Origin: Jiangella alba
GTDB taxonomy: Bacteria; Actinomycetota; Actinomycetes; Jiangellales; Jiangellaceae
Assembly: GCF_900106035.1 (NCBI RefSeq)
Contig: NZ_FNUC01000003.1
Location: 3,261,317-3,325,316, forward strand
Length of the DNA stretch: 64,000 bases
Direction: 5' to 3'
Shown here in pieces: positions 1 to 7,914 of this stretch (the first letter of the stretch is position 1; each line of letters opens with the position of its first letter). The notes below the pieces were generated by a model. The model was given only the letters and a program-made list of their open reading frames with translations. It had not been told where the DNA came from and did not search any database. The position numbers and the translations under genes are program-made.

Positions 1-963
1 CTGTCGATCGGCACGGTGTCGCGGTTCCTCAACGAGGGCTACGTGAGCGCAGCAAGCCGCCGCAAGATCGAACGCGCCATCTCCGAGCTCGGGTTCGTGC
101 CGAGCGGAGCAGCACGCACGTTGTCGACCAAGAAGTCGCGACTCATCGGCTTCGTCGTCTCCGACATGAGCAATCCGTTCAGCTCCGAACTCGCCAAGGC
201 AGTGCAGGAACGCGCGGACGAGCTCGACTACTGCGCCGTCACCTACGGAACGAACCACGACGACGGCCGTGCACGCAGGGGCATCGAGACGCTCCGAGGC
301 CACGGGGTCGACGGGCTGGTCGTCGGACTGCCTGAGTCGGCGCCGGCGAACGAGCTGTTGCGGTCGGTGGCCGAACAGGGCATCCCGCTCGTGCTCGTGG
401 GCATGCGCGTCATGCACCCCAACTGCGACCGCGTCAGCACCGACACCTACGACGGCGCGATGCAGGCGATGGACCACCTCATCGACCTGGGTCACGAGCG
501 GATCGGTTTCATCGGAGCGGCCGATCAGGGCAAGGGGCGGCGGAGGGCCTTCGTCGATGCCCTCACGCGGACCAGCTCGGCCATCGATCCCGAACTGATC
601 GTCGAAGGACCGCTGACGCGGGAGGGCGGTCTCGAAGGCGCGTCCCGGCTTCTGTCCCTGGACCGCCCGCCGACGGCGATCTTCGCCACCAACGACGTGA
701 TGGCGCTGGGCGTGTACGAGGCGGCGTACCGCCAAGGGCTGCACGTTCCTCGTGACCTGTCCGTCGTGGGGTTCGACGACATCGACCTCGCGCGCCACGC
801 GGTGCCCGCGCTCACTACCGTCAGCCAGCCGAAGACCGAGATGGGCCACGAGGCGGTCCGGTTGCTGGAAGCGCGCCTGACCGCGGAGACGCCACCGTCG
901 TCGAAGGAGACCTTGTTCCGGTGCGGCTTGGTCGTCCGCGACTCGACCGCTCCCCCATCCTGA
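1..963 (+). CDS. LacI-family transcriptional regulator (5' truncated by window edge)
   Basis: Sugar-responsive DNA-binding repressor. The reading frame is open from base 1 and begins inside the helix-turn-helix (LSIGTVSRFLNEGYVS), so the true start lies upstream; the GTG at 16 is an internal valine of the recognition helix, not a start. After the hinge comes the periplasmic-binding-protein-like effector domain (FVVSDMSNPFSSEL, then IFATNDVMALGVYEA and VVGFDDIDLA, typical of the C-terminal lobe). It lies just upstream of a sugar ABC importer on the same strand and most likely controls it. Family assignment is firm; the sugar is unknown. Confidence 0.93.
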   Translation: MSIGTVSRFLNEGYVSAASRRKIERAISELGFVPSGAARTLSTKKSRLIGFVVSDMSNPFSSELAKAVQERADELDYCAVTYGTNHDDGRARRGIETLRGHGVDGLVVGLPESAPANELLRSVAEQGIPLVLVGMRVMHPNCDRVSTDTYDGAMQAMDHLIDLGHERIGFIGAADQGKGRRRAFVDALTRTSSAIDPELIVEGPLTREGGLEGASRLLSLDRPPTAIFATNDVMALGVYEAAYRQGLHVPRDLSVVGFDDIDLARHAVPALTTVSQPKTEMGHEAVRLLEARLTAETPPSSKETLFRCGLVVRDSTAPPS

Positions 964-1007
964 CCACCCGCACTCCTCCAGCCATTCAGCGACGAAAGGT
1001 AAGGCGG

Positions 1008-2342
1008 ATGAACGCATCGAAGCTGCCCCATGGCGTGGGCGCGATCATGTCTAGAAGGACTCTGCTCGGCGGCGCGACCGCCATCGCCGGCCTCGGCGCG
1101 CTGTCGCTGCTGCCGGGCTGCTCGTCCACCACGTCCAAGGCCAAGGGAAACCTCGATATCTGGACCAATCATTCCGACGAGGAGGCAGCAGCGATCCAGG
1201 GCATCATCGACGAGTTCACGCAGGCGAACACCGATATCAGGGTCAACCTGCTCAACGTCGGCGACGCCACCCAGTACTACACGAAGATCAACACATCGGC
1301 GGTAGGGCGATCCCTCCCCGACGTGTTCTACGTCCGCACCTTCGACGTCGCTTCGCTCGCGGCGAAGGGCTTCCAGGTCTCCATTCAGGACCTCGCCGAC
1401 CAGAACGCCGAGGCCGTGGACGTGCCCGACCTGTGGCCCGCCCAAGTCGAGCAGATGTCGCTCGACGGCGAGATCTTCGCCCTGCCCTACGACTTCTCGA
1501 ACAACGCTATCTACATCAACAAGACGATGTTCGAGGAGGAGGGCATCCCGCTCCCCACCGGCGAATGGGACTGGACCGAGTTCTGGGACACCGCAGCCCA
1601 GTTCGCGCGGACCACTAACGGCACGCAGGACCGCTGGGGTGCCAGCTACTACTTCAGCAGCTGGGTCTGGATCGGGTTCCTCGCGTCGAACGGCGGCCGC
1701 ATGTTCAGCGACGACCTGGCCAGCTGCGTCGTCAACTCCCCGGAGAACATCGAGACCTTCGAACTCTTCCAGGCACAGCTGCAGAACGGCGCAGCACCCG
1801 CGCCGGGAGCGACGCCGGAGGGCGTCGACAGCTTCGGCGCCGGCCTCGTCGCCATGACCGTCAACGGATCCTTCGCGGTCCCCTACATCCGCGGCGTGGT
1901 CGCCGACAAGTTCGAGTTCGACGTCGTCAGGATGCCCACCGGCTCCACCGGCCGGCGCGATGTCGCAACTGCCGGTGGCGCGTGGGCCATGTCGTCCAGC
2001 GCCAACCAGGAGGCGGCCTTCGCTCTCATGACGCACCTGTCCAGCGAGCAGGCTTTGAACACCCTCATCGCCGAGCCCACCCGTTCGATACCAGGCCGGC
2101 AATCCTCGGCCGAGGAGTGGACGTCCGTGGCGACGAGTTCTGGGCTACCGCCCGCGAACATCGAAGTCTTCGCCGAGCAGATGAACACCGACGCCCTCAA
2201 CCAGGCCTACCCCAAGTTCTGGACGGAGTTCGAGACCGCCTGGAACAACCGCACAGCAGGCATCGCCAACGGCGACTCCGTGCCCGAGGCACTGGCAGCG
2301 CTCGAAGAAGAGGTCAACCAGGCCGCGGCGCGGTACGCGTGA
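1008..2342 (+). CDS. Sugar ABC transporter substrate-binding lipoprotein (family 1)
   Basis: Extracytoplasmic solute-binding protein delivering a sugar to the permease encoded next. The start at 1008 follows GAAAGGTAAGG; an internal ATG at 1047 would also keep the signal. The N-terminus has twin arginines (MSRRTLLGG), a hydrophobic stretch and a lipobox (LPGC), so it is probably a Tat-exported lipoprotein. The mature part has a typical family-1 fold pattern (LDIWTNHSDEEAA near the start, FALPYDFSNNAIYINKTMF, MTVNGSFAVPYI). Length of 444 residues is normal. It sits 34 bp before the permease. No ATPase gene is present; actinobacterial importers of this type often share a common ATPase (family knowledge). 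Confidence 0.93.
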   Translation: MNASKLPHGVGAIMSRRTLLGGATAIAGLGALSLLPGCSSTTSKAKGNLDIWTNHSDEEAAAIQGIIDEFTQANTDIRVNLLNVGDATQYYTKINTSAVGRSLPDVFYVRTFDVASLAAKGFQVSIQDLADQNAEAVDVPDLWPAQVEQMSLDGEIFALPYDFSNNAIYINKTMFEEEGIPLPTGEWDWTEFWDTAAQFARTTNGTQDRWGASYYFSSWVWIGFLASNGGRMFSDDLASCVVNSPENIETFELFQAQLQNGAAPAPGATPEGVDSFGAGLVAMTVNGSFAVPYIRGVVADKFEFDVVRMPTGSTGRRDVATAGGAWAMSSSANQEAAFALMTHLSSEQALNTLIAEPTRSIPGRQSSAEEWTSVATSSGLPPANIEVFAEQMNTDALNQAYPKFWTEFETAWNNRTAGIANGDSVPEALAALEEEVNQAAARYA

Positions 2343-2376
2343 GACGTCGGCACCACAGCGAAAGGAGACCTGGAGT

Positions 2377-3276
2377 ATGACCTCCATGACGGCGAAGCGT
2401 CGCGAGTCTGCGACCGGGTACCTGTGGTCGCAGGCCTGGCTCACAGGATTCATCCTCTTCGCTGTGGTGCCGATCATCGTGTCGCTCTACCTGGGCTTCA
2501 CCGACTGGAACGGCGTACAGACACCACAGTGGGTCGGCCTGCAGAACTACAGGGAGATCTTCCGCGACCCGCTGTTCTGGCAATCGTCCCGCGTCACCCT
2601 CGTCTTCGCACTGCTCTACCTCCCGGCCAGCATCGTCATCGGCTTCGCCATGGCGCTGCTGATGAACCAGAAGTTGCGAGGCATCAGCGTCTTCAGGACG
2701 ATCTACTATCTGCCGTCCGTCCTCTCCGGAGTCGCCGTCGCCGTGCTGTGGGGCTTCGTCTTCAACCGCGAGTTCGGCGTACTCAACTGGATCATCGGCT
2801 TGTTCGGCATCGCGCCCATCTCCTGGCTCAACGACCCGTTCTGGGTGCTCCCGGCCATGGTCATCATGCAACTCTGGGGCGTGGGCGCGAGCGTGATCAT
2901 CTACCTCGGCGGCCTGCAGGGCATCCCCACGGAACTCTACGAGGTCGCTCGTCTCGACGGAGCCAACTGGTGGCGCACACTACGCGCGGTGACGCTACCG
3001 ATGATGTCCCCCGTCTTCCTCCTGCAGATCGTGGTCGGAATCATCGGAACACTGCAGATCTTCACCCAGGCGTATGTGATCACGTCGGGCGGGCCGAACT
3101 ACGGGACGTATTTCTTCTCGCTCAACATCTTCAACACGGCGTTCCAGCAGTTCCGGTTCGGCTACGCGAGCGCACTGTCCTGGGTACTGTTTCTCGGCAT
3201 CGCCGCCATGACGGCAGTCGTGTTCCTCTCGTCGAAACGGTGGGTGTATTACGCCGGCGGCCGGGGACAGCGATAG
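2377..3276 (+). CDS. Sugar ABC transporter permease, MalF type
   Basis: Membrane-spanning subunit of a carbohydrate importer. About six hydrophobic segments run through the 299 residues, and the conserved cytoplasmic EAA loop is visible (ELYEVARLDGANWWRTLRAVTLP), which docks the ATPase. The start follows AAAGGAGACCTGGAGT. Such importers need two different permeases; the expected MalG-type partner is not encoded downstream, where a hairpin and about 190 bp of non-coding sequence follow. The partner may be lost or encoded elsewhere. Substrate cannot be inferred. Confidence 0.92.
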   Translation: MTSMTAKRRESATGYLWSQAWLTGFILFAVVPIIVSLYLGFTDWNGVQTPQWVGLQNYREIFRDPLFWQSSRVTLVFALLYLPASIVIGFAMALLMNQKLRGISVFRTIYYLPSVLSGVAVAVLWGFVFNREFGVLNWIIGLFGIAPISWLNDPFWVLPAMVIMQLWGVGASVIIYLGGLQGIPTELYEVARLDGANWWRTLRAVTLPMMSPVFLLQIVVGIIGTLQIFTQAYVITSGGPNYGTYFFSLNIFNTAFQQFRFGYASALSWVLFLGIAAMTAVVFLSSKRWVYYAGGRGQR

Positions 3277-3293
3277 ACAGCGGGCACGGCATC

Positions 3294-3316
3294 CACGAGC
3301 TCCCATCGAGCTCGTG
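3294..3316 (+). terminator. Hairpin after the permease gene
   Basis: CACGAGCT and AGCTCGTG form an 8-bp perfect stem with a 7-base loop, 18 bp past the permease stop codon. There is no clear T-run after it, so the terminator role is inferred from position. The remaining bases to 3468 show no gene. Confidence 0.45.
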
Positions 3317-3468
3317 ACGATCGTGCACAGGTCCCCGGCGACCGGCTAGCCGCGAAATGGCTGCCGCGCACCGCCGGGTCGCCGACGTCGGCTGCGTCTC
3401 GATCACCGCGGCGGCCATACCTCGGTCAAATCGTCGGTTGGAGTGCACCGAGGATCGTAACCCCGCAG

Positions 3469-3711
3469 TCAGCGAAAGCGCCGAGTCGTCGGGTCGCTCA
3501 GAACCAGCGTCCTGAGCTGGTCGCAGGCCTCGCTCTCCGACTCGAACGCCATCTCAGCGGTGCGCAGGCCTCGCTCGGCGTAGTAGACCGCCCAGCCAGA
3601 CGGCATCTGCTCCAGAACGTAGGCCTCGGTCGGCGTTCCGCCGTCCAGCGAGTAGCTGTCCGGGTCGATCTGCTCGGCGTCGAACAGCGCTTGGAGTTCG
3701 GCCACGTTCAC
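3469..3711 (-). CDS. Small acidic protein of unknown function (80 aa)
   Basis: An 80-residue acidic protein with a GTG start, reading MNVAELQALFDAE then SLDGGTPTEAYVLEQ and GWAVYYAERGLRT. This looks like a small single-domain cytoplasmic protein of the kind often seen beside polymorphic-toxin genes in actinobacteria, where some are immunity-like; that role is inference only. It is divergent from the 3806 gene and close to the nuclease/immunity-like pair at 4632-5929. No membrane segment or signal peptide is visible. Confidence 0.6.
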   Translation of the reverse strand: MNVAELQALFDAEQIDPDSYSLDGGTPTEAYVLEQMPSGWAVYYAERGLRTAEMAFESESEACDQLRTLVLSDPTTRRFR

Positions 3712-3805
3712 CGGCTCAACCTACGCCTCCTGGCCGACGCAGCGCCGGTGGTGGCCGCGCCGACCCACCTGTGGTGGCAAGGACGCCGGCGTCGAAGGAG
3801 TATCG

Positions 3806-4624
3806 ATGGGCTTGATCGGTGCACGAGAATCCCATGCTGTGACGGGCGATCTGCACCTCTGGGTGCGCTACGACGGGGAGGAGACGCTGCCTGTGGGCGA
3901 CGCCCGTACCCGGTTCCGGTGGACGGCCGAGTCCGTCGATGGCAACACCCGGGGCTGGTCTGCGTCCGGCCCGATGTATGGGCCGCCCGGCACGAAGGTG
4001 ACGAGCGCGGACGCCTTGCAGGCGATCGCCTGGTCGCTGGCCAAGGCTGCCGAGGGAGAGGGGCCAGGGGTCGGCATGCTCGGCGACTACCCCGACTGGC
4101 TGATCGAGATCGCGCGCCGAAATGTCGAGGAGTTGCACGCAACTGTGGCCGCGACGGGCTCTGTCGCGGCGGCTGAGCGGGAGACAGCCAACGACCTCGA
4201 CGGACCCGAGGCCGACCTGCTGGCGGTCGAGGTCGCGCGCGAGGTACTGCGCCGGGCACACGACATTCTCGCGGCCGATATCGGGCGTGCCGAAGACATC
4301 GCCGTAGCTCACGATGTCGCCGAACGGGCGAACCCAGAGGTCGTGATCGCCCATCCCGACGACCCGTTCGACCTGCCGCTCTATGAAGGGCGTGCCGCCG
4401 AGGCGCACCTGCGCCTCGGGCCAGGCGTCTACCCGGCCCGAGACAAGCAGGACGTCTCCGAGATGGTCGTGGTCGTCGGCACGTCGCCGTTCTCCGACAC
4501 CGGGCTGGCCTCGGCCGCATTCCCCGCCCTCAGCCAGGCCTCTCCCCCACGGCGTGCCCGGTTCATGCCGATGGGCCAGTCAACGAACGGCGCGGACCGC
4601 CCAGACCCGGGCATCGATCGCTAA
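3806..4624 (+). CDS. Hypothetical protein (272 aa)
   Basis: Unrecognised. The start at 3806 has a strong ribosome-binding site (GAAGGAG, 5 bp upstream). The protein is soluble and acidic. Its first half contains VTGDLHLWVRYDGEETLPVG and a W-rich stretch; the middle is a long alpha-helical region rich in Ala and Glu (residues about 100-170); the C-terminus is Pro/Ser rich. It converges with the immunity-like gene at 4632. An overlapping minus-strand frame (3716-4408) was judged a shadow because only this frame has a good start and natural composition. Confidence 0.6.
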   Translation: MGLIGARESHAVTGDLHLWVRYDGEETLPVGDARTRFRWTAESVDGNTRGWSASGPMYGPPGTKVTSADALQAIAWSLAKAAEGEGPGVGMLGDYPDWLIEIARRNVEELHATVAATGSVAAAERETANDLDGPEADLLAVEVAREVLRRAHDILAADIGRAEDIAVAHDVAERANPEVVIAHPDDPFDLPLYEGRAAEAHLRLGPGVYPARDKQDVSEMVVVVGTSPFSDTGLASAAFPALSQASPPRRARFMPMGQSTNGADRPDPGIDR

Positions 4625-4631
4625 GCTGAGC

Positions 4632-5093
4632 TCAGGCGGACGTTCCGGCGCGGGCCGGGTGCCAGGCCGGCAGATGCGCCTCGTCACGCGGGAACTGCCG
4701 GTGGTCCTTGAGCATCAGCGCCTCGTCGGCGTCGCCTCCGGCGTTGGGATCGTCGTCATCGACCATGCCGCCCAAGGGCGGGGTGTCGTAGTCGTAGACG
4801 GCTCTCACCACCGAGCGGTTGGCGGCGTCGACGGTGAACGTGGCGTTCCACCAGGTACCTTCGCCGGGCGTGTACATGGCCTTACGCAGTGCCCGGGCGG
4901 CGTGGTTGGCGTCGTCCGGAGGTTCGAGGTCCTCCGTGCTGCCGTCGGGCATCGTGGCCTCGAAGCTGCTCTCGATCAGGTCGCCGGCGGCCGTGACGTC
5001 CAGCGTCAGCGTGTTCCAACCACCCGGCACCTCGTCCGCGGCGATCATGGCTTCTCCAACCGCCTTCTCCAGCGGCTGATCGGGGATGCTCAC
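4632..5093 (-). CDS. YezG/DUF600-like immunity protein (putative)
   Basis: A 153-residue acidic protein translationally coupled (GTGA overlap) to the upstream nuclease-domain gene. The central motif GTWWNATFTVDAANRSVVRAVYDYDTPP resembles the W..A.F.. / YDYD signature of the YezG-type immunity family, followed by KDHRQFPRDEAHLPAWH, also typical of such proteins. By family logic it would bind and neutralise the toxin encoded upstream. The pairing is seen in the sequence; the immunity role is inferred from family resemblance and gene order. Confidence 0.6.
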   Translation of the reverse strand: MSIPDQPLEKAVGEAMIAADEVPGGWNTLTLDVTAAGDLIESSFEATMPDGSTEDLEPPDDANHAARALRKAMYTPGEGTWWNATFTVDAANRSVVRAVYDYDTPPLGGMVDDDDPNAGGDADEALMLKDHRQFPRDEAHLPAWHPARAGTSA

Positions 5094-5929
5094 GATGTCT
5101 CCTCCGGCGGGTCGTTGTAGAGCGTCACCTTACGGCTCTTCTCGCCCTCGATCTTGTAGTAGACGCTAATCCAAACCGGCCGCCGCGAATCCTCGTCGAA
5201 GGCCAGCTTGAGCTTTAGGTCGACGGTCTTGCCGCGGCGGACGGCGCGGCCCCAGCGCCGTTCCAGAGCCGCGAACTCCTCCCGGTTCAGCGTCTGACTC
5301 ATCGGCACGAGGTTGAGCTTGTCGCCGATGCCGCCGAGCATTCTGGCGATCAGGTGGCCGGCATCGTCGCCGTCGAGCTTCCCCGTCAGCGTCCGCTGTG
5401 CGTACTTGTTCCGCTTCCCGGGTGCAGAGCCGGTTAATGTCGCCTCTGTGATGACCACCCGGCCCTGTTCGTCGGTGGTGTACACGACCGCCTGGTCGTC
5501 GACGACGATGACGTGGTTGGCTGGCGGATTCCGCCGGATCCGAGCATCGGTCCGACTGGTACTCGAGATGTGGATGACGGGAAGTCGCTGAGGCGGCTGC
5601 TCGTGGGACGGAACGGTCGTCGAGACGGGCGGAGCGTCGCCGTCGACCGGGCGGATCACGTGCTCCAACTCGTCGATCGCCCCCGACAGGACCGAGCCGA
5701 GTTCGTCGCCCAGGCCGCGGACGTCGGCGAGCATCCCGCGCACGATCGGGTCAAGATCGGCTGCCGCGCCCTGGGCGGGTGTTCGCCGGGTGGCACGCTC
5801 GACCAGGCGGCGTAGGTTCTCCGCGTCGCCGGTCAGGATGTCGATCACGCTGTCGACCTCATGCGGCACGGCTTCGTCTCGCACCTGCCGCAGCCCGTCC
5901 GCGCCGTCTCGGATGGGCCGATCACTCAC
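5090..5929 (-). CDS. DNA/RNA non-specific endonuclease-domain toxin (Endonuclease_NS_2-like)
   Basis: A 279-residue protein whose C-terminal half (from about residue 160) matches the DNA/RNA non-specific nuclease fold used as a tip in polymorphic toxins: DDAGHLIARMLGG with the catalytic His near residue 190, then LNLVPMSQTLNREEF. The N-terminal 100 residues are helical and acidic, ending in a Pro-rich linker; no signal peptide or obvious WXG100/LXG leader is present, so the export route is unclear. It overlaps by 4 bp with the downstream immunity-like gene, the usual toxin-then-immunity order. Confidence 0.72.
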   Translation of the reverse strand: MSDRPIRDGADGLRQVRDEAVPHEVDSVIDILTGDAENLRRLVERATRRTPAQGAAADLDPIVRGMLADVRGLGDELGSVLSGAIDELEHVIRPVDGDAPPVSTTVPSHEQPPQRLPVIHISSTSRTDARIRRNPPANHVIVVDDQAVVYTTDEQGRVVITEATLTGSAPGKRNKYAQRTLTGKLDGDDAGHLIARMLGGIGDKLNLVPMSQTLNREEFAALERRWGRAVRRGKTVDLKLKLAFDEDSRRPVWISVYYKIEGEKSRKVTLYNDPPEETS

Positions 5930-6157
5930 ACGACCACCGCCCCTGTTCGTGGTCAGACGAGGATCTCACAGCGGTTGGTGTCGAGAAGCTGGTTCCGCCT
6001 CGCATGCAACGTCGAGTCTGGGCCAGGTGTTTGACTTGGTGGGAGGTGTGTGGTGGGCGATGTGGAGGCGCCGAGTTTCGACGCGTGGGCGCGCGTGATC
6101 GGACCGCGACTGCGGCGTGCGGCTCTGCTGCTTACCGGGAACGTCCACGACGCTGAC

Positions 6158-6185
6158 TGAACCGCCCCGGGATGTCCGGACACTT
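6158..6185. repeat. IS3 inverted repeat, left end
   Basis: 28-bp terminal inverted repeat, differing from the other end at one position (C in place of G in GGACACTT versus GGAGACTT). Confidence 0.92.
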
Positions 6186-6197
6186 CGGATCGTGTCT

Positions 6198-7151
6198 CTA
6201 CCCGGTCGGGATGAGACGGTTTCGTGCAGCGTAGTGTGCGGCTTCGACTTCGATCGGTGTGAGGTCGTCGATGGATTCGTGGGTTCGCTCTTGGTTGAAC
6301 CAGTGGACCCAGTTGAGGGTTTCGAACTCGACGTGCTCGACGTCGCGCCAGGGTCCCTCGTGGCGGATCAGCTCAGTCTTGTAGGCGCCGATCTGGGACT
6401 CGGCCATGGCGTTGTCGTAGGCGTCACCCACCGAACCTACCGATGCGTCCACGCCGGCCTGCAGTAGCCGGGTGGTGAAGGCGAACGAGGTGTACTGGGA
6501 GCCGGCGTCGGTGTGGTGGACCAGGCCGGACAGGTCGGTGATGCCGGCCTGGCGGCGTGACCAGATGGCGTGTTCGAGGGTGTCGAGCACGAGTTGCGTG
6601 CTCATGCTGGTTGCTGCTCGCCAGCCGACGATCATCCGGGAGAACACGTCGAAGATGAACGCGACGTAGACGGTGCCGGACCAGGTCGCGACGTAGGTGA
6701 AGTCGGCCACCCACAGCTGGTTCGGGCAGGTGGCGGTGAAGTCGCGATCGACCAGATCGGCTGCTCGGGCGTCCTTCGGGTCAGGGATCGTTGTCCGCGT
6801 TCGCTGGCCCCTCAGCGCGCCCTGCCAGCCGTTTGCTGTCATCAGCCGCTCGATCGTGCACCGAGCCACGTCATGGCCGGCTCGGCGCAGGTGCAGCCAC
6901 ATCTTGCGGGCACCGAACCGGGCGACGAACCGCTGCTCACGCGCCGCGGCGATCAGTTCGATGATCTGCGTGTCGCGCAGCGCCCGCTTCGACGGCTCAC
7001 GGCTGCGGACCTCGTAGTAGGTGGACGGGGCGATCTTGATCCCGTGCTCGGACAGCACGCGGCAGATCGGCTCGACCCCGAACTCCTCACGGTGTTCGTC
7101 GACGAACGCCGTCAGAACCTGGACGGGCGGTCGAGCTCCGCCGCGAAGAAA
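6198..7151 (-). CDS. IS3-family transposase OrfB (DDE integrase domain)
   Basis: Catalytic part of the transposase, producing DNA cleavage and strand transfer as an OrfAB fusion. The RNase H-like fold has its DDE residues: Asp in WVADFTYVAT, Asp in HHTDAGSQYTS and Glu in AMAESQIGAYKTE, followed by the conserved WVHWFNQERTHESI end. The frame is open up to 7286 but has no convincing start. It lies in the -1 frame relative to OrfA, so expression probably uses a programmed -1 frameshift near a TTTCTTC run at about 7145-7151; the 5' limit given here marks that point and is approximate. Confidence 0.9.
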   Translation of the reverse strand, partial: FLRGGARPPVQVLTAFVDEHREEFGVEPICRVLSEHGIKIAPSTYYEVRSREPSKRALRDTQIIELIAAAREQRFVARFGARKMWLHLRRAGHDVARCTIERLMTANGWQGALRGQRTRTTIPDPKDARAADLVDRDFTATCPNQLWVADFTYVATWSGTVYVAFIFDVFSRMIVGWRAATSMSTQLVLDTLEHAIWSRRQAGITDLSGLVHHTDAGSQYTSFAFTTRLLQAGVDASVGSVGDAYDNAMAESQIGAYKTELIRHEGPWRDVEHVEFETLNWVHWFNQERTHESIDDLTPIEVEAAHYAARNRLIPTG

Positions 7152-7441
7152 GCCGACGCACTCTTGAGGATCTCGTTCGCCCGGCGCAGCTCGGCCACCT
7201 CGCGCTTGAGCTCCCGGATCTCCGCCAGCTCCTGTGTGGTCCTGCCCGGCCGGGAACCGCCATCGACCTCGGCCTGACGGACCCACTTACGCAACGTCTC
7301 GGCCGACCCGATCCCGAGCTTGCCCGCGATCGTGCGGATCGCCTCGAACTCACTCGAGAACTGCCCCTGCTCCATCGACTCCGCTACCGCCCGGACCGCC
7401 CGCTCACGAAGCTCACGCGGGTACTTGCTGGGACGCGCCAT
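7112..7441 (-). CDS. IS3-family transposase OrfA (DNA-binding)
   Basis: 109-residue DNA-binding subunit: an N-terminal helix-turn-helix of the transposase_8 type (KYPRELRERAVRAV, TIAGKLGIGSAETLRKWVRQ) followed by a leucine-zipper-like helix (IRELKREVAELRRANEILKSA). The ATG at 7441 is preceded by GGAGG eight bases upstream; a TTG at 7456 overlaps that site and is unlikely. Its 3' part overlaps orfB in the -1 frame, as usual in this family. Confidence 0.9.
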   Translation of the reverse strand: MARPSKYPRELRERAVRAVAESMEQGQFSSEFEAIRTIAGKLGIGSAETLRKWVRQAEVDGGSRPGRTTQELAEIRELKREVAELRRANEILKSASAFFAAELDRPSRF

Positions 7442-7462
7442 GACCTCATCCTCCAACTAATG

Positions 7463-7490
7463 AAGTCTCCGGACATCCCGGGGCGGTTCA
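7463..7490. repeat. IS3 inverted repeat, right end
   Basis: Partner of the repeat at 6158-6185. The 3-bp GAC duplication follows at 7491-7493. This end lies upstream of orfA, as expected for IS3 elements. Confidence 0.92.
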
Positions 7491-7914
7491 GACGATCTCG
7501 TTCAGGACGCGCTGGTGCGCGTGTTCGCGAAGTGGCGGCGCATCCGCGACATGGAGAACCCCGACTGCTACGCACAACGGGTCCTGGTCAACCGGCATTT
7601 GTCGCTCGAAGGTCGGTTGCAGCGGTTCAAGGCGCGGCGTGAGGTCCTGATCGGCAGCGACCCGGCCGCGGGGCCACCGTTGGATGCAGCGCTGATCGCG
7701 CGGGCCGACCTGCGGCGGGCGTTGCTGACGCTTGGGCCGCGGCAGCGGGCGGTGATCGTGTTGCGCTACTACCTGGACCTCCCAGATGCGGAGGTCGCCG
7801 AGATCCTCGGCTGCAGTGCGTCCACGGTGCGCAGCCAGGCACACCGGGCGCTGGCGGCGTTGCGGCGCAGCGTCGAGGTCGATGAGTACGACATCGAGAG
7901 CGGGAGGTGACCTC

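Larger units (their letters stand above)
6158..7490 (-). mobile_element. Complete IS3-family insertion sequence, 1333 bp
   Basis: Bounded by 28-bp inverted repeats at 6158-6185 and 7463-7490 (27 of 28 match; each begins TGAACCGCCCCGGGATGTCC reading inward). Flanked by a 3-bp direct repeat GAC (6155-6157 and 7491-7493), the expected target duplication for this family. It encodes OrfA and OrfB in overlapping frames, both intact, so it looks recently inserted and potentially still mobile. Confidence 0.95.
6053..7910 (+). pseudogene. SigE-family ECF RNA polymerase sigma factor, interrupted by IS3 element
   Basis: Joining 6053-6157 to 7494-7910, which removes the IS and one copy of the GAC duplication, restores one continuous frame of 173 codons. 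It reads FDAWARVIGPRLRRAALLLTG, then across the junction NVHDADDLVQDALVRVFAKW (sigma region 2), and later LTLGPRQRAVIVLRYYLDLP and ILGCSASTVRSQAHRALA (region 4 helix-turn-helix). GTG start at 6053 follows GGGAGG with 6-bp spacing. The insertion falls within region 2, so the protein should be non-functional unless the element excises. The downstream gene at 7915 was probably co-transcribed. Confidence 0.88.

Noticed and set aside
525..2102. Long minus-strand open frame opposite the LacI and binding-protein genes
   Set aside because: Shadow frame caused by high GC; composition is Arg/Gly/Asp-rich without domains, and both plus-strand genes are clearly real.
3716..4408. Minus-strand frame opposite the 3806-4624 gene
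   Set aside because: No ribosome-binding site and unnatural His/Arg-rich stretches; the plus-strand frame has a strong start signal and protein-like sequence.
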